This document shows positions 20,543 through 31,955 of a stretch of DNA of 32,985 nt, piece after piece; within the stretch, counting starts at the first letter, position 1, and each line of letters begins with the position of its first letter. The notes beneath the pieces were generated by a model. It had not been told where the DNA came from. It saw nothing but the letters and a program-made list of their open reading frames with translations, and did no database searches. Made by a program: the position numbers and the translations under genes. Source of the stretch: Welwitschia mirabilis (taxonomy: Eukaryota > Gnetophyta > Gnetopsida > Welwitschiales); NCBI GenBank assembly GCA_051453625.1, contig JBOZIK010000001.1, positions 215,830,818 to 215,863,802 of the forward strand. The letters run 5' to 3'.

Positions 20543-21300
20543 TAATGATATAGTAGTAGCTCAGAGAAGTACTAGTTTTACTTTTAAAAGTTTTCTACAT
20601 ATGTTTTATTCCCTCTAGTGGTGGTTACTAGTCCTTCTTCTAGTGGTACCTAAACTAATTCTTTTTTCTTTTCTTTTGTGTTTGTTTTCTTTTTCTTTTT
20701 AATGGTTGGTACTGGTCTATCCAGTATTATCCCAAACTGGTCCTTTTCTTTTCCTTTCTTTTTTATTTTCTAACTTGTTTTTTACAAGTCTAATGTTTAT
20801 TATGGGTTTCTTTAGAGTTAAGAAAACTTTAAAACCTTAAAACTCTTTTTTATCGAACTCTATGATTACATGATATGATTTTATTTTCTATAATGTTTTC
20901 TATTTTTTTGTATTTTTGTATTTCTATTCCTATGTTTTATTGTATTCATAAACAATTAAAAACTTTAAAAAGTTTTCTTATGATTTTGTTATGTTGGGCT
21001 CAATTTTATTCGCATTTGTCATCTCTATTTTATTTCAATATGATCTTAACATTATAAACATTTTATGCATGATTAACAAATCTTAATATCCTCCTCTAAA
21101 AATTTAAAACAAGTAAGAAAACATAAATATTAAAGTTAAAATTGTAATTCATTAGCTTAAAAACGTATTATGATTTGGGCATATAATGCATTGACAAATC
21201 TTCTAGACCTCAATTTACCTACAAAAATAGTAATAACTCCTATAACACTCTGAATTGTATTTAACATAAAACTATAGATGATTACATTGCCTAGTAAAAA
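20543..21300 (+). other. Leader of element III
   Basis: A non-coding leader follows the primer site, with strong pyrimidine-rich runs (about 20650-20770, mostly t with c) and the phrase ctagtggtacctaaac shared with element I. The open stretch at 20875-21057 is hydrophobic low-complexity sequence in an AT-rich frame and I do not regard it as a gene. Confidence 0.5.
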
Positions 21301-21309
21301 TTTAATAAA

Positions 21310-22200
21310 TTTCATCCAATCTAATCACCACAATCATTACCCTTTACCCTCCTTTCCATACTCATTTAACTAGCACTCTTTAAATTCTAATCAAACTCCT
21401 TATCCTAAATATAAAAATCCTAATGTCAACTCACAGAAATTTAATCCCATACCTTCCATCACCCCTCATGATCCTTATCCTTTACTATTGTATTTATAGT
21501 CATCATCCTTTAATCCACACCTTTCATTGTAATTATCATATCCTTCATCATTTGATTACCACCTGTCAACTTCATACAACCAATGAATGACCTCATCTTC
21601 TTTGGAGGATACCTTTCAAAAATTTTTAGAAGGTAGTTCTAAATCTACTTTCAACATCCATAAAAACCTTTGAAAATGCCTTAGAAGACATCCTTATGAA
21701 ATTCATGGAATCAAATAAAAGACTTAAGCAAATACACCAAATACTTAAGTAAATGCACCAAAGACTTAAGTAAGAAATCCAAATATTTGAGCAAGATATC
21801 AAACAATTAATTCAAGTCACTTCTTAAATCTCTAATGCACTAGAAGAAGAAAACTTTCTTACATTCCATGAGCTCACAAGCCTAGAAAACCTCAAAGGAA
21901 TTAGTAAGACTAAAATCAACAATACCCAAATCTTATTCCTAAAAAATGAGGAAGAAAAACATGAAGAAACCAATGAAGACATCCAAGAGGACTTGGAGTT
22001 TAGACATTACTTAGAAAGTGAATGGTTTTATGAACATAGAAACTTTAGAGTACGTTTAGGTACCAGACAATGATGATCAATCCATATTAAGTAAGCAAAT
22101 GCATGAGGGAGGAAAAAAATTTTTTAAATGCTATAAAATAGAGGATGTAATAATGAACGACATGGATAATAGTGGAATTGATCCTATACTTGAACCTTAA
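21310..22200 (+). pseudogene. Gag-like coiled-coil pseudogene, element III
   Basis: A Pro/Tyr/Ser-rich stretch (about 21320-21580) leads into SSSLEDTFQKFLEG (21593-21634), like the 'SSLEDT' helix of OTA gag C-termini. After a frame change a long Lys/Glu/Gln-rich helix reads FENALEDILMKFMESNKRLK and continues through a 21-bp repeat (21720-21803), a heptad-type coiled coil. A further acidic helix (EEEKHEETNEDIQEDLE, about 21948-21998) follows. Stops inside are TAA where the repeat phase gives CAA (Gln). The Retrotrans_gag core found in elements I and II is not readable here. It may be a gag remnant or the structural protein of a non-autonomous derivative. Confidence 0.5.
21720..21803 (+). repeat. 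21-bp in-frame repeat encoding heptads (x4)
   Basis: Four units of 21 bp start at 21720, 21741, 21762 and 21783. They read RLKQIHQ, ILK-stop-MHQ, RLK-stop-EIQ and IFEQDIK. The seven-codon period with hydrophobic residues at fixed places fits a coiled coil. Confidence 0.8.
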
Positions 22201-22332
22201 CCAATGTCACTTGTAAAACCTTGTGGGAAAGGATCATTTAGTGACCTTAATAAGGAACCAAACATTAACTAAAAACTATTTCAATATCCACCATTTGAAA
22301 AATCTTTTTGTCAGCAACATCTTAAAACAATC

Positions 22333-22596
22333 ATGCCATCTTTATCTTTTGGACAAGACTTAAACCTCCATGATGAAGACAAATCCACACATTTAGAACC
22401 ATCTTTTGATACCTTTCTTGATAGTCACTTGCCTATTATGGTTTCTACTTCACCTTTAATTTCTTCTGAAAATGATGTATTGCATGAATTATTAAGTAAG
22501 TATGAACAATGCAAGGGTTGGAAAAGTGTTGATTTTAAACAAATAAATTTTACTACTAATGTTAATGTTCTTCCTAATTCTTTGGTTCATGCTTAA
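22333..22596 (+). CDS. Open 87-residue fragment inside element III, unknown function
   Basis: This frame stays open for 87 residues with balanced composition (MPSLSFGQDLN... to ...LPNSLVHA), in contrast to the stop-ridden DNA around it. It is acidic to neutral, has no transmembrane segment and contains a possible helix SENDVLHELLSKYEQCKGW. I recognise no domain. The frame continues upstream through stops (HDMDNSGIDP-type residues near 22155), so this is more likely the best-preserved part of the element's interior than a separate gene. The start Met is arbitrary. Confidence 0.35.
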   Translation: MPSLSFGQDLNLHDEDKSTHLEPSFDTFLDSHLPIMVSTSPLISSENDVLHELLSKYEQCKGWKSVDFKQINFTTNVNVLPNSLVHA

Positions 22597-24082
22597 ATGT
22601 TCATAGGGATTTGATATCCTCTTTAAATACATTGTATAATTTTGATACACCATTCAAACATCACATTCATTATTTTGAGCCTTCACATTTGCAATACCAT
22701 TAGAAAAACCTTCAAAAAAATTTTGTTTTATTACATGCATTTAAATTAGATTTTTATTTTAGTGTAATTTTTCTTTAAGAATAAATTTAGAATTTAAAAA
22801 GTTAAAAAAGTTAAAAAAACATTTTGCTTTATGCCCTATCACACCTTAAACCGCCTAAGCATGACCACCTTTATAATTAGCATCTTAAACATTGTCATTT
22901 AAAAAATCAAAAATTTCATGCACATTACAAAATGTACCATCATTGCCTTTGCTTTTACATTTTACCTTCTCTTTTTTTCCACTTAATAAACTCTAGCAAT
23001 CACCCTCTCCTTCCATTTATCCATGAGTTCATTCGATTAGATGATTCTAGTTGATGATCCAAAGTGAATAAATTATTAATAAGTAATTGCAGTATTATTT
23101 TAAATGAGGTAGAATTCAAGTTTACTTGTAGTTTTCAAGAAAAGGTTTTGCTTATTTTCAAAATAACTTATTAAGGTTTAGTTTCACTTAAGGTCTTCCA
23201 ATGAGAAAATATGGTTGAATTAAGATGGAATCTACTTTCATGCCAAGTTAATTATTTTACAAGCATTTTATGCAGAAAAAATTAGTCTTGATTAGACTAA
23301 TGAGTCAATGATCCATTTATGTGCAAAAAAATTTTACTAAATATGAGAAGGATGATTTAAAAAAAATTAAATATATCTCCTCTTCAAAAGCACATTATTT
23401 TATGATCAATTAATATTGGGTTTAGTTAATTTCACTGGGACTATGGACACTTATGGGTAATGCAGCTCTATTGATTTAACTTATGGCATGTTCAACTACA
23501 TTGGGGCTGTAAATGCTTATTGGTAATGTAGAATCGATTCCTTCATAAATAAACTCTATTTGAAGGAGATGTCATAATACTAAATGCCCAATTAGATCAA
23601 AATATGTAAAACAAAAAACAAGGCATGATTATAGAAAAGGTAAATTGAAATGAAAAAAGTAGATATTGGGAGATGCTTTTTGTGTTTACTTTTCTTTGAC
23701 TTGTATACTTTGATATTATGCTTAACTAATTTTTGATTACTTAAAGATTACTTAGAGGATATCCTATTTGTTTAATAATCCAACACATTTAAATTTATAA
23801 GAAAAATTATTAAATTTTTAATAAATGTGGTCTTTAATCTAGGTAATCTATATTTTGAATTTATAAATAATGGATTTTCATTAAATTACATATTTTGTGT
23901 TTCCTAAAAATTGTGTTTTAGTTTAAGACTTGCATTAGTTAGATTTTTACCTTTTCATAACTTAGTCACATTATTAAATTGCATTGTTTTTAATAAAAGA
24001 ACTCTTAATGATCTGTCTATGCTTATGTTTTTAAATAACTTAAGATTTTTACCATAAACTTTAAGGACAAAGTCAGGTTTTG
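22597..24082 (+). other. 3' internal region of element III, no pol
   Basis: About 1.5 kb without RT, RNase H or integrase motifs in any frame. A short diverged duplication ('ggga/gctatggacacttatgggtaatgcag' near 23440 and 'gggctgtaaatgcttattggtaatgtag' near 23503) is the only structure seen. It ends at the polypurine tract. Confidence 0.5.
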
Positions 24083-24090
24083 TTTGGGGG
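24083..24090 (+). promoter_or_regulatory. Polypurine tract / LTR junction, element III
   Basis: The sequence tttggggg is followed immediately by TGTGGCATCTCG, a typical LTR start. The preceding 'aaagtcaggttttg' is a common lead-in in plant Ty3 elements. This fixes the start of the 3' LTR at 24091. Confidence 0.7.
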
Positions 24091-24811
24091 TGTGGCATCT
24101 CGATTTTCACTAAAAAAAATTCCCTTTAATGCATTAATCATATAAAATTGGCCATAAAATTTTTCAAGTTATATCATTTGCACACTTAACATACTCTTGA
24201 CATAGACAATTTTTCCATGTTTAACCATTTTGTTATCAACTTTTTGCTAAGGCACTAGCAAAAGACTAGTTAGGAGATGTGAAAACATGTAAAAATTAAC
24301 ATTTATATCAAGTGTTTTATGGTAAATTATTATAAATGAAGACATTAATTTAATCATTTAATCATATAATATTTTTTCTATTATTTTTAAAATTAAATTG
24401 AATGTTATGTTTTTTATCCATATTAAATTATAGATATTTAGCCACTTTTGTAATACATAATGGAAGATGGACACAATTCCACATAAAATCATAGTGGCAA
24501 TGAAGATATGAGATGGTGACATGTAGTAGACATGTGGTAGAGGCATGTAGAGTTAGCATTGGAGCTATGTGATGATCTCCACCAAATGCTATAAGACGAT
24601 CTCCACCAAATGCTAAATGATAAAGATTCCACTTAATGCTAGAGGATATAATCTTATTTACCTAATGCTAAAAGATAGAATATTATGTACCTAATGCTAA
24701 ATGATAAAGGTTATACTTAATGCTATAAGCCAAGAGTTGTAGCCATCCCTTACCCCCATCTCTCTCTATAAAAGGGTCTTGAACCCTTCATGGTATTCAT
24801 CTCTACCTTGA
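24091..24811 (+). mobile_element. 3' LTR of element III (truncated by a gap)
   Basis: It starts TGTGGCATCTCG after the polypurine tract. From 24282 (aacatgtaaaaattaacattt) to the gap it aligns with 19312-19835 of the 5' LTR, including the sub-repeats (24574-24735) and the TATA box (24767-24774). Its first 190 bp do not match the sequence before 19312. The remaining R-U5, about 680 bp in the 5' copy, is not present before or after the gap. Confidence 0.75.
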
Positions 24812-24911
24812 NNNNNNNNNNNNNNNNNNNNNNNNNNNNNNNNNNNNNNNNNNNNNNNNNNNNNNNNNNNNNNNNNNNNNNNNNNNNNNNNNNNNNNNNN
24901 NNNNNNNNNNN
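24812..24911. other. Assembly gap, 100 N (real)
   Basis: The flanks do not repeat each other. The left flank stops within an LTR just downstream of its TATA box and the right flank starts inside an RT-coding region, so the missing sequence must be much longer than 100 bases. Confidence 0.9.
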
Positions 24912-26835
24912 GCTCCAACTAATGTCAAATAAGTTAGATCATTCCTTAATCATGCTAGTTTCTATCATCATTTTATTCATAATTATACTAAAATTTATAA
25001 ACCACTTTACTCCTTAAATGAAAAAGATGCTAAATTTGATTGGAATAAGTCATGTCAACTTGCATTTAATACACTTAAGAAAAACATTTCCTCTGAACCT
25101 ATTATCATGGGTTCTAATTGGAATAAGGATTTTGAACTTATGTGTGATGCAAACAACATTGTTATAGATGGGTTCTTAACCAAAAATATGAAAATGATTT
25201 TAAAGTTATATCCTATCTTAGTAAACCTATGTTTGAAGCCCAATCCAACCATACCACTATCAAGAGAGAAATTCTTTCCATCATCTTTTAACTTGATCAT
25301 CTTCGATATTATCTTCTTGGCTTATACATTAATGTTTACACAGATTATGCATCCATCCACTATCTTATGACTAAGAAAGATTTTAGTACTAGACTTAGTA
25401 GGTGGATTCTTATCATATAATAATTCAATCTTACCATCATTGATAAGGCTAGAAAACATAATAGTTTTGTCAATCATCTATCTTGGCTTTCTTGTTCTCA
25501 TGATGAACTTCCCATAAATGACTCTTTTCCATATGAATAACTCTTTACGATTGAGCAAATTTATGCCAGCTCTTCTACTCATCCTACTCTTTCATATGGT
25601 AATATTGTGAACTACCTTGTTATCATGAAAACACCTCAGCATTAGACCCATAACCAACACAAATATTTTCTCCATAGGATCAGTGACTATGAGTGGAACG
25701 AATCCCATTTTTTAAGAAAATGCAAAGACTAAATCATGCATAAGTATGTGCTTGAGTGAAAAGCCTAGAAATCCTAAAACTTTGTCATGGTGGACTATGC
25801 GTGGGACACTTTAGTGGCTAAAAGACTGTCATGAAAATTCTTCACTCTAGTTTTTATTGGCTTATCCTTTTCAAGGATTTATTTAACTTTGCTAGAAGGT
25901 GTGATGCATGTTAAAGTTATGGTAGCCTAACTCATTTTTAAGATATCCTCCTCAAACCTATACTTGAATGTGAACCTTTTGATTATTAGAGAATTGACTT
26001 TATAAGCCTAATTAAAATACATTCTCATGATAAAAATTATATCCTAGTAGCTATTGATTATGTTACTAAATGGGTAGAAGTTGTCCTACTACCAAAAATG
26101 ATGTCTGAACCATTTGTAATTTTGTCCAAACTCATATCTTTCAAAGTTTTAATTTTCCATAAATCATCATTATTGATTAAGAAACTTATTTCATTAACTA
26201 AATTTTTTAGAAACTTGTTTTATTCATTTGTAATGAACATAAAATTACATGTGCTTATCATCCTCAAACTAATGGCCAAGCAAAAAGCACAAATAGATAA
26301 ATTAAAAAAAAGATCTAAAAATTAGTCTCTATTAATAGGAAAACATGATCCTATAAACTTAATAATGTTCTTTGGGCTTACCATACTACTTGACATAACT
26401 CTCTAAGTTTCTTACCATATGATCTTATATACAGAAAAGATTGTGTCTTGCCATTTGATGTTTGCTATAACTCCTATCGATTCATCCATTAACTTAACCT
26501 TGTAGACTTGGGTGAAAAATCTTAGAACTTGATTATCCTAACTTGATCATTTAGATAGAAAATGTATTGATGCCCTACATCGTCAACTCATTTATAAAGC
26601 CCAAGCTAAGTTCAGATATAATAAAAAATTATTCATAAGCAATTTGAACTTCGCCTACTTGTCCTTTTATATAACACCCAAGTAAATATTTTACACAATA
26701 AGTTAACTTCTAAATGGTTAGGTCCTTAACTTAAATAAAAAAGTACATTCAAATGGCTTAGTTAAAATCTCTAATCCAAATACTAGAGAAATTTAAAAAT
26801 TTAATGGATAAAGGTTAAAAATTTATGAGTCATCT
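24912..26835 (+). pseudogene. OTA-type pol pseudogene (RT end - RNase H - integrase), element IV
   Basis: The reading begins in the RT thumb (VRSFLNHASFYHHFI, about 24930-24975) and continues through SEPIIMGSNWNKDFELMCDA to an RNase H with D (CDA, about 25145), E (KREILSI) and D (VYTDYASI). DELPINDSFPYE follows (about 25503-25540). The integrase has a full HHCC finger (LCHGGLCVGHFSG ... RRCDAC), the first catalytic Asp in RIDFI and ILVAIDYVTKWVEV (about 26040-26080). HPQTNGQAKSTN then shows Lys where the catalytic Glu is usual. The C-terminal end reads VKISNPNTREI...FNG.RLKIY (26760-26830). RT copies the RNA and integrase inserts the DNA. Frames change several times and stops are frequent, so it is inactive. 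Confidence 0.88.
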
Positions 26836-27814
26836 ACTCATGAAACCTTGAACATGATAGAAGCACTTGTCTTGGAATCCCTTCTTAATGAGAAGGATCT
26901 TTCTCTTGCCATTATCTAAATTCATTCTTAACTCATTCCTTCGGTATACATCATGCTATCACTTGAATATCTTAGACTTGAGTTATATATTTACTTTATA
27001 AAGTTTTCATAATTAGTAATATTTTACTTTGTTATTTTAAATGATAAGATTAGCTTCATCTAATATTAAGACATTCATATGTCTATGAACTTTATTTTAA
27101 AGGAAGATGCCTTGGTTCTTTTATTCTCTTTCAATGGTATGACTAATTAGTCATTTTTGCATGTTCTTATTGATTACATCTCATTTATTCACTTTTATCC
27201 TTACAAGTACTTGGTCTTGTGGAATGTATTTTTAAAAAATAAATAAATAAATAAATAATAAAAAAAACCAAAGAAATAAATATCATTCTCTTTTAGATTT
27301 AAACTAAAACATGGTCCCCATAATGTCCTACCACAAGTGCACCGGGGAAAATTTTCTTAAGAAGAGCCTTTGGTTGTGTGATATAATAGCTATGGAAACA
27401 TAGCTAGGAGGTTTATTGATCATTCTATGTAGGTCCTTGCTCCTCTAATAGTGGTTTCACTCTTCTAATCATGGTAGAATAAACTTGTATTTAATGGCTA
27501 CAAGGTCAATAATATCCCTAGTGTCATTAGAGATATTGTTTGTTTTCTACATTTATTTTATTTATTTATAGTACTTCTACATGATCACTCTACTTTTTCA
27601 GATTTTAATGTTATTTTGAGATAATAACTTATAAGTTCCTGTTTTAATAGTTTTTTATCTTATCATTCATTGTTTGATAATATTAGACATACTTGACATC
27701 ATTATAATCATTTCCTATTTAAATAGTACTTTATGAGTTTTTACATATTGTCATGCATCTTTCATTAAGTAATTTTATAATTGTTACTAAGGGAATTTAT
27801 TAGGTTATAATTTA
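26836..27814. other. Unassigned DNA after pol, with (AAAT)n
   Basis: No env-like or other domain is readable. A short aaat microsatellite lies at about 27234-27262. The stretch may be the 3' non-coding region of element IV. No polypurine tract or LTR start was identified. Confidence 0.4.
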
Positions 27815-27891
27815 GGGTAAGTAAGAAATATTCTTTATGTTCCTAATTGTTCATTTTCATTTTGTTTTTCTTTAGCTATTTTATTGGATTT
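27815..27891. repeat. 77-bp contig-end overlap, left copy
   Basis: Identical to 27992-28068 across the N run. It is an assembly overlap of the same length as those at 17599 and 31956. Confidence 0.95.
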
Positions 27892-27991
27892 NNNNNNNNN
27901 NNNNNNNNNNNNNNNNNNNNNNNNNNNNNNNNNNNNNNNNNNNNNNNNNNNNNNNNNNNNNNNNNNNNNNNNNNNNNNNNNNNNNNNNNNN
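27892..27991. other. Assembly gap, 100 N (spurious)
   Basis: A placeholder run of 100 N between two identical 77-bp ends. The true sequence is probably continuous. Confidence 0.9.
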
Positions 27992-28068
27992 GGGTAAGTA
28001 AGAAATATTCTTTATGTTCCTAATTGTTCATTTTCATTTTGTTTTTCTTTAGCTATTTTATTGGATTT

Positions 28069-29172
28069 GTCAAAGTCATTTCCCATACTTTTTTTAACAT
28101 AATATTATGAATGTAATCATTTCATAGTCTTTTATTAAATTTTTCTCCTATTTAAGGATTATGGTTTCTTTTATATAAGTAATCCTAATATATTTGAGTT
28201 CTAGTTCTTATTTTTTCATACATACTAAGTTTGATACATTTACAAAGTTCTTTAGAATATTGCTTCTTTCTACTTAGTGCATTTTCTTTTGTTCATGAGT
28301 CTCTTTTCATCATGATCATGTTTTTTAGGATATTTCTTCACTTTATATCTTCTTTCTGCTTTTCTGATACTTTTTAACTGCTTCCTTACTTTTAAGTTTT
28401 TTTTGGTTTTTTCCTCTCTTTCCAAACGTCTCATTTGATCACTATCATCCCATGTCTATCATCCTCATGATAGTGGAATGACACTTTTTCTTTTTGTTCT
28501 TTGCAATTCAGGATGTCTTACTTTACCTTTGAGGGTGCAAGACACATTTCTAAGTATTATTTTATAATATTGAGTAAAAAATTTTAAAATTAAAGGGATC
28601 ATATTTTAAGTATTCATGATACATATCTATGATGAGTTGTTTGGATATGATTTCATGTTACTTGAATAAAATTTATGGGCTTTATCTTGTAGGAGCACAG
28701 TATCATACTCATAGAGTTTTCTTGTAGCTATGTTTTAGATCATCTAAAGGAAAAATAATGCTATATTTACTCTTGTGCTTTGTCCCTTTTAATTATACTA
28801 ATGAACTTGTATGCATCATTCTTTTAAGATTAGCACTACTTAAGTTTTTCACATTAATCTAATATCACTATCTCATGTTATGTATACACATTATTATTTT
28901 CTAAGATATCATTGTTATACTTTATGATTTTTGTATGTGTATGACATTCATTTATTTTATACTGATGTCTTTAAGTTGTGGGCTTTAAAAAATGTTAATA
29001 TTTGCATCAGTTAAATTATTTTTGATATTTATGCCTACATGGTAAAATTGAACTAAAATTACATGTTTTTAGTTGCTATTTATCTTAGTCAAATTGGCTC
29101 ATAATATACTTGATTACTAACCTTGTCAGGGACTAAAAAGACTAATTAGGAGGCTATGTTGTGATACCAATT
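28069..29172. other. Unassigned AT-rich DNA
   Basis: Pyrimidine-rich, non-coding sequence with no recognised element ends. The last bases (aggaggctatgttgtgatacc) might belong to an older element flanking the copia insertion, and 'caatt' at 29168-29172 would be the target duplication of that insertion. The other copy lies outside this window. Confidence 0.4.
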
Positions 29173-30403
29173 TGTAGGAATTTTTTGGTATATTTTAAGT
29201 ACTTTTTTAGGACTTTTATCTAGTTTTGAATGCAATACTAATTATTATGAAGAACGGAGAGGATGATCACTAAAGCATGTGATTTCTAGCATATTTGGAA
29301 GCTTTTTAGACTTATTATAATACTTCATACTTTAAAAGAATTATTTACTATGCAGAAGACTGGTTCCTCTTTGAGATTGAAGATGAAGAAGTTTGTCATC
29401 CCCTTTGTCATTTCCATGATAGGTAGCACAACAGCACTGCTAATATGGATAGAGGTTATGGAGTTGATAGTGGATTTTGAAGATGATGAACCACCTTTTG
29501 ACATAGAGTGATATCTCCATTGTCATCCCAACAATAGTCAGGATGACAGTTATTTTCTATGATGGAAAGAATTATCTTTGTAATGGGGTCATGTAACTTT
29601 TTTCTTCGACTTATAAGATTGAGCTTCTAGGACTTTAATGTAAAACTATAAATATCCTTCCTTTCCTTCACTTTCTTTTCTATCTTTTATATTCAATGTT
29701 CTTATGATAGAAGATTGAATGACAAAAGATCCATTCAATAGCTACAGAGAGAAGTTACCCTTTATATTGGGCTGAGTATCCTTCATTGAGGTGCTGCTAC
29801 TTTCTTGTAAGTGGATGTAAAATTTTCATAATTAAATTCAATTACTCTTTTCACTATTATTGTGTTTATGTCTCTTATGATTGAAGTTGATTATAGTTTA
29901 GTAATAGTTCTATAATTTATTTAGGTAATAAGTGTAAGCTTTTTTAAGGTTAATTCTATTAGTTTAGATTTTCATTAATATTTCATTTCTATTTTACATC
30001 TACATTCCATATTCTGTTTGGCATATCTTATAGTTCATACTAGTTAGGAACAAGTGATAAACTCTTCTTAATTGATTTAAATTATAGAGATTCAGTTCTT
30101 GTGATAGAAGAATTAGGATTTACATAGAATCCATCTCATTCACATGTTATCCATTGCATTTCATCTTCTTTTATCATTACATTATATTTTTATATTTTCT
30201 TACTTTCATTTATTAAAAGATAAAATATTATAAATACTCTTGGAAATCAATTCTCTAACTTCTAGCCTAGTGCCTTCAATGGATTTACAACATAACTTTA
30301 ATTAAGACTAGTGTGTGTTTTTCTAAAGTATTTTGATTTACATAATTGCCTAAATAACTTAAGGATTATATAAATTCACAACATAATAATTCTTGATCCT
30401 ACA
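29173..30403 (+). mobile_element. 5' LTR of a Sirevirus-like Ty1/copia element
   Basis: The LTR is 1231 bp. It starts TGTAGGA and ends TCCTACA, a perfect 7-bp inverted terminal repeat with TG..CA ends, and is followed two bases later by an iMet primer site. A TATA box (ctataaatatcc, 29646-29657) and a pyrimidine-rich stretch downstream give a normal U3-R-U5 layout. A length above 1 kb suits Sireviruses. Confidence 0.85.
29647..29655 (+). promoter_or_regulatory. LTR TATA box, copia element
   Basis: The tract tataaatat is followed by 'ccttcctttccttcactttc', a pyrimidine-rich initiator-like stretch. It is the only clear TATA motif with such a context in this LTR. Confidence 0.55.
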
Positions 30404-30405
30404 TA

Positions 30406-30417
30406 TAGTATCAGAAA
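30406..30417 (+). promoter_or_regulatory. iMet-type primer binding site, copia element
   Basis: The site reads tagtatcagaaa against TGGTATCAGAGC, with two mismatches, both G-to-A. It lies two bases after the LTR end, as usual for plant copia elements. Confidence 0.7.
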
Positions 30418-30479
30418 TTGGTTGAATCTATGTTAGATCCTCATAGGTCTAGACTCTAGAACCCAAAATTGAGTAACCT

Positions 30480-31800
30480 TTCAAATGGTTTTTCTACTAG
30501 TCATCCACCCATGTTTTATGGATTAAACTATGTGTATTAAAAAGCCTATATGAAAATCTTCCTCAGGTTCCTAGATGTAGACATTAAAGAAATCATTTAC
30601 AATGATTATACTATGCTCACTCTAACTAAAACTGATGCCTATGAAAATACCATTGTGGTAGCAAAAACTAGAGACGAATGAAACATCACTGATAGATCCA
30701 GAGCTACTATATATGCCTATGTGCTTAATGTGATTTTTGGTGCAGTTTGTGCATATGAGTTTAAACAAATTGTAAACTAAAAACATGAAAAAAAAAGGCT
30801 TGGGACGTCCTTGAAATTGCATATAAAGGGACATCCACTATTAAGTAGGTCAAATTCCAAATGCTCATTTTAAAATTTAAAGACATTCATATGGATGAGG
30901 AAAAGGCTCTAAAGGAATTCTTTACTAGACTTACAGATATCATAAACGTATGGCAAGTTCAAGTGAAAGGATGGATGATGTGAAGGTGGTTCAAAAAGTG
31001 TTGAGATCACTTCTAAAAATATTTGAGTCAAAAGTCACTGCAATCAAAGAAAGCAATGATATAAACCTAATGATACTTGAGTAATTATAAGGTAATTTAC
31101 AAACTTATGAAATGAAATTTTCTAAATATAGAAAGAAATGTATTTCTTTGAAATATGTGCAAGAAGAATATAGGTCAACAAAATTAGAAGAATATCTTGA
31201 TGATAATGAAGCTGTTCTACTAGCAAGAAGATTTAAAAAATTTCTGCACAGAAGAAAGAAAGAAGGTGAGCTAAGTAAAGGAACAAAAAGAGATCACTTC
31301 AAGTTCAAAAAAGATCAAGACAAAGGGAAGAAGATCCAATGTTAAGCATGAAAAATCTATGGACACATTGCAAATGAGTGTTTAAACAATAAGAGAAATT
31401 AATAAAAGTCAAAGACATCTACATTCATTACTATATGGGATAATGTAGATGAAGAGGATGATAGTATTTCTAGCTAAGAATTAGATGGAGATAGAAGGAT
31501 CTCATTCATGACAATTGTGCAGAACCTACCTTGCTCATCTAAACCTAATGATTTAGATCTCATTGAAGAAGATCAAAATGAACTTGAAGACACATGTCAG
31601 GAACCTTACATGGAATTGGAAAATTAGTAAAGTAAATCAATGATCTAAACAATATTATGAAAACTCTCACCAAAGAAAAGGAGGAATTAGAAATGATGTA
31701 CAATATGGTTAAATCTAAAAATTTTAAACTCTTACTAGAGGTAAATAACTTATCACATTTTGTTAATAAATTTTTAAGTGATTCAACTAAATTTAAATAG
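30480..31800 (+). pseudogene. Copia gag pseudogene (UBN2 type, CCHC knuckle, coiled coil)
   Basis: The reading starts near 30480 with NGFSTSHPPMFYG, typical of UBN2/Retrotran_gag_2 proteins, then LNVIFGAV and AWDVLEIAYKGTSTIK (about 30800-30845). FKDIHMDEEKALKEFFTRL (about 30880-30930) and VTAIKE.NDINL follow. The best-kept part, at 31112-31345, reads MKFSKYRKKCISL...EEYRSTKLEEYLDD. A knuckle of C-x2-C-x4-H-x4-C form is at about 31339-31380; two of its codons are now stops, including the second Cys. A coiled-coil stretch (about 31640-31740) and FVNKFLSDSTKFK (about 31758-31797) complete the Sirevirus-style extended gag. Gag forms the particle shell and binds RNA. Confidence 0.85.
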
Positions 31801-31955
31801 ATGCTTAGAATACAGAAACTGGCTCATGACAAGACAAGTATTCATCTTATTCCCCAAAGGTCATAAATTAAAAAAATCAGGTAACTTGGTAAAATAAGTA
31901 TATTTCTAAAGTTACATGTTATTTTTATGATAAGTCAAGTCATTTTAAGTTATTT

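Noticed and set aside
20875-21057. Forward 60-residue membrane-like open stretch
   Set aside because: Phe/Ile/Leu-rich because of t-rich leader DNA; located in the non-coding leader of element III.
25055-25300. Reverse-strand 81-residue open stretch
   Set aside because: Antisense shadow of the RNase H coding region of element IV.
27234-27262. LINE or SINE poly-A tail at the (AAAT)n tract
   Set aside because: No element body or target duplication could be attached to it; treated as a simple microsatellite.
30622-30834. Reverse-strand 70-residue open stretch
   Set aside because: Antisense to copia gag, whose UBN2-type motifs are clear on the plus strand.
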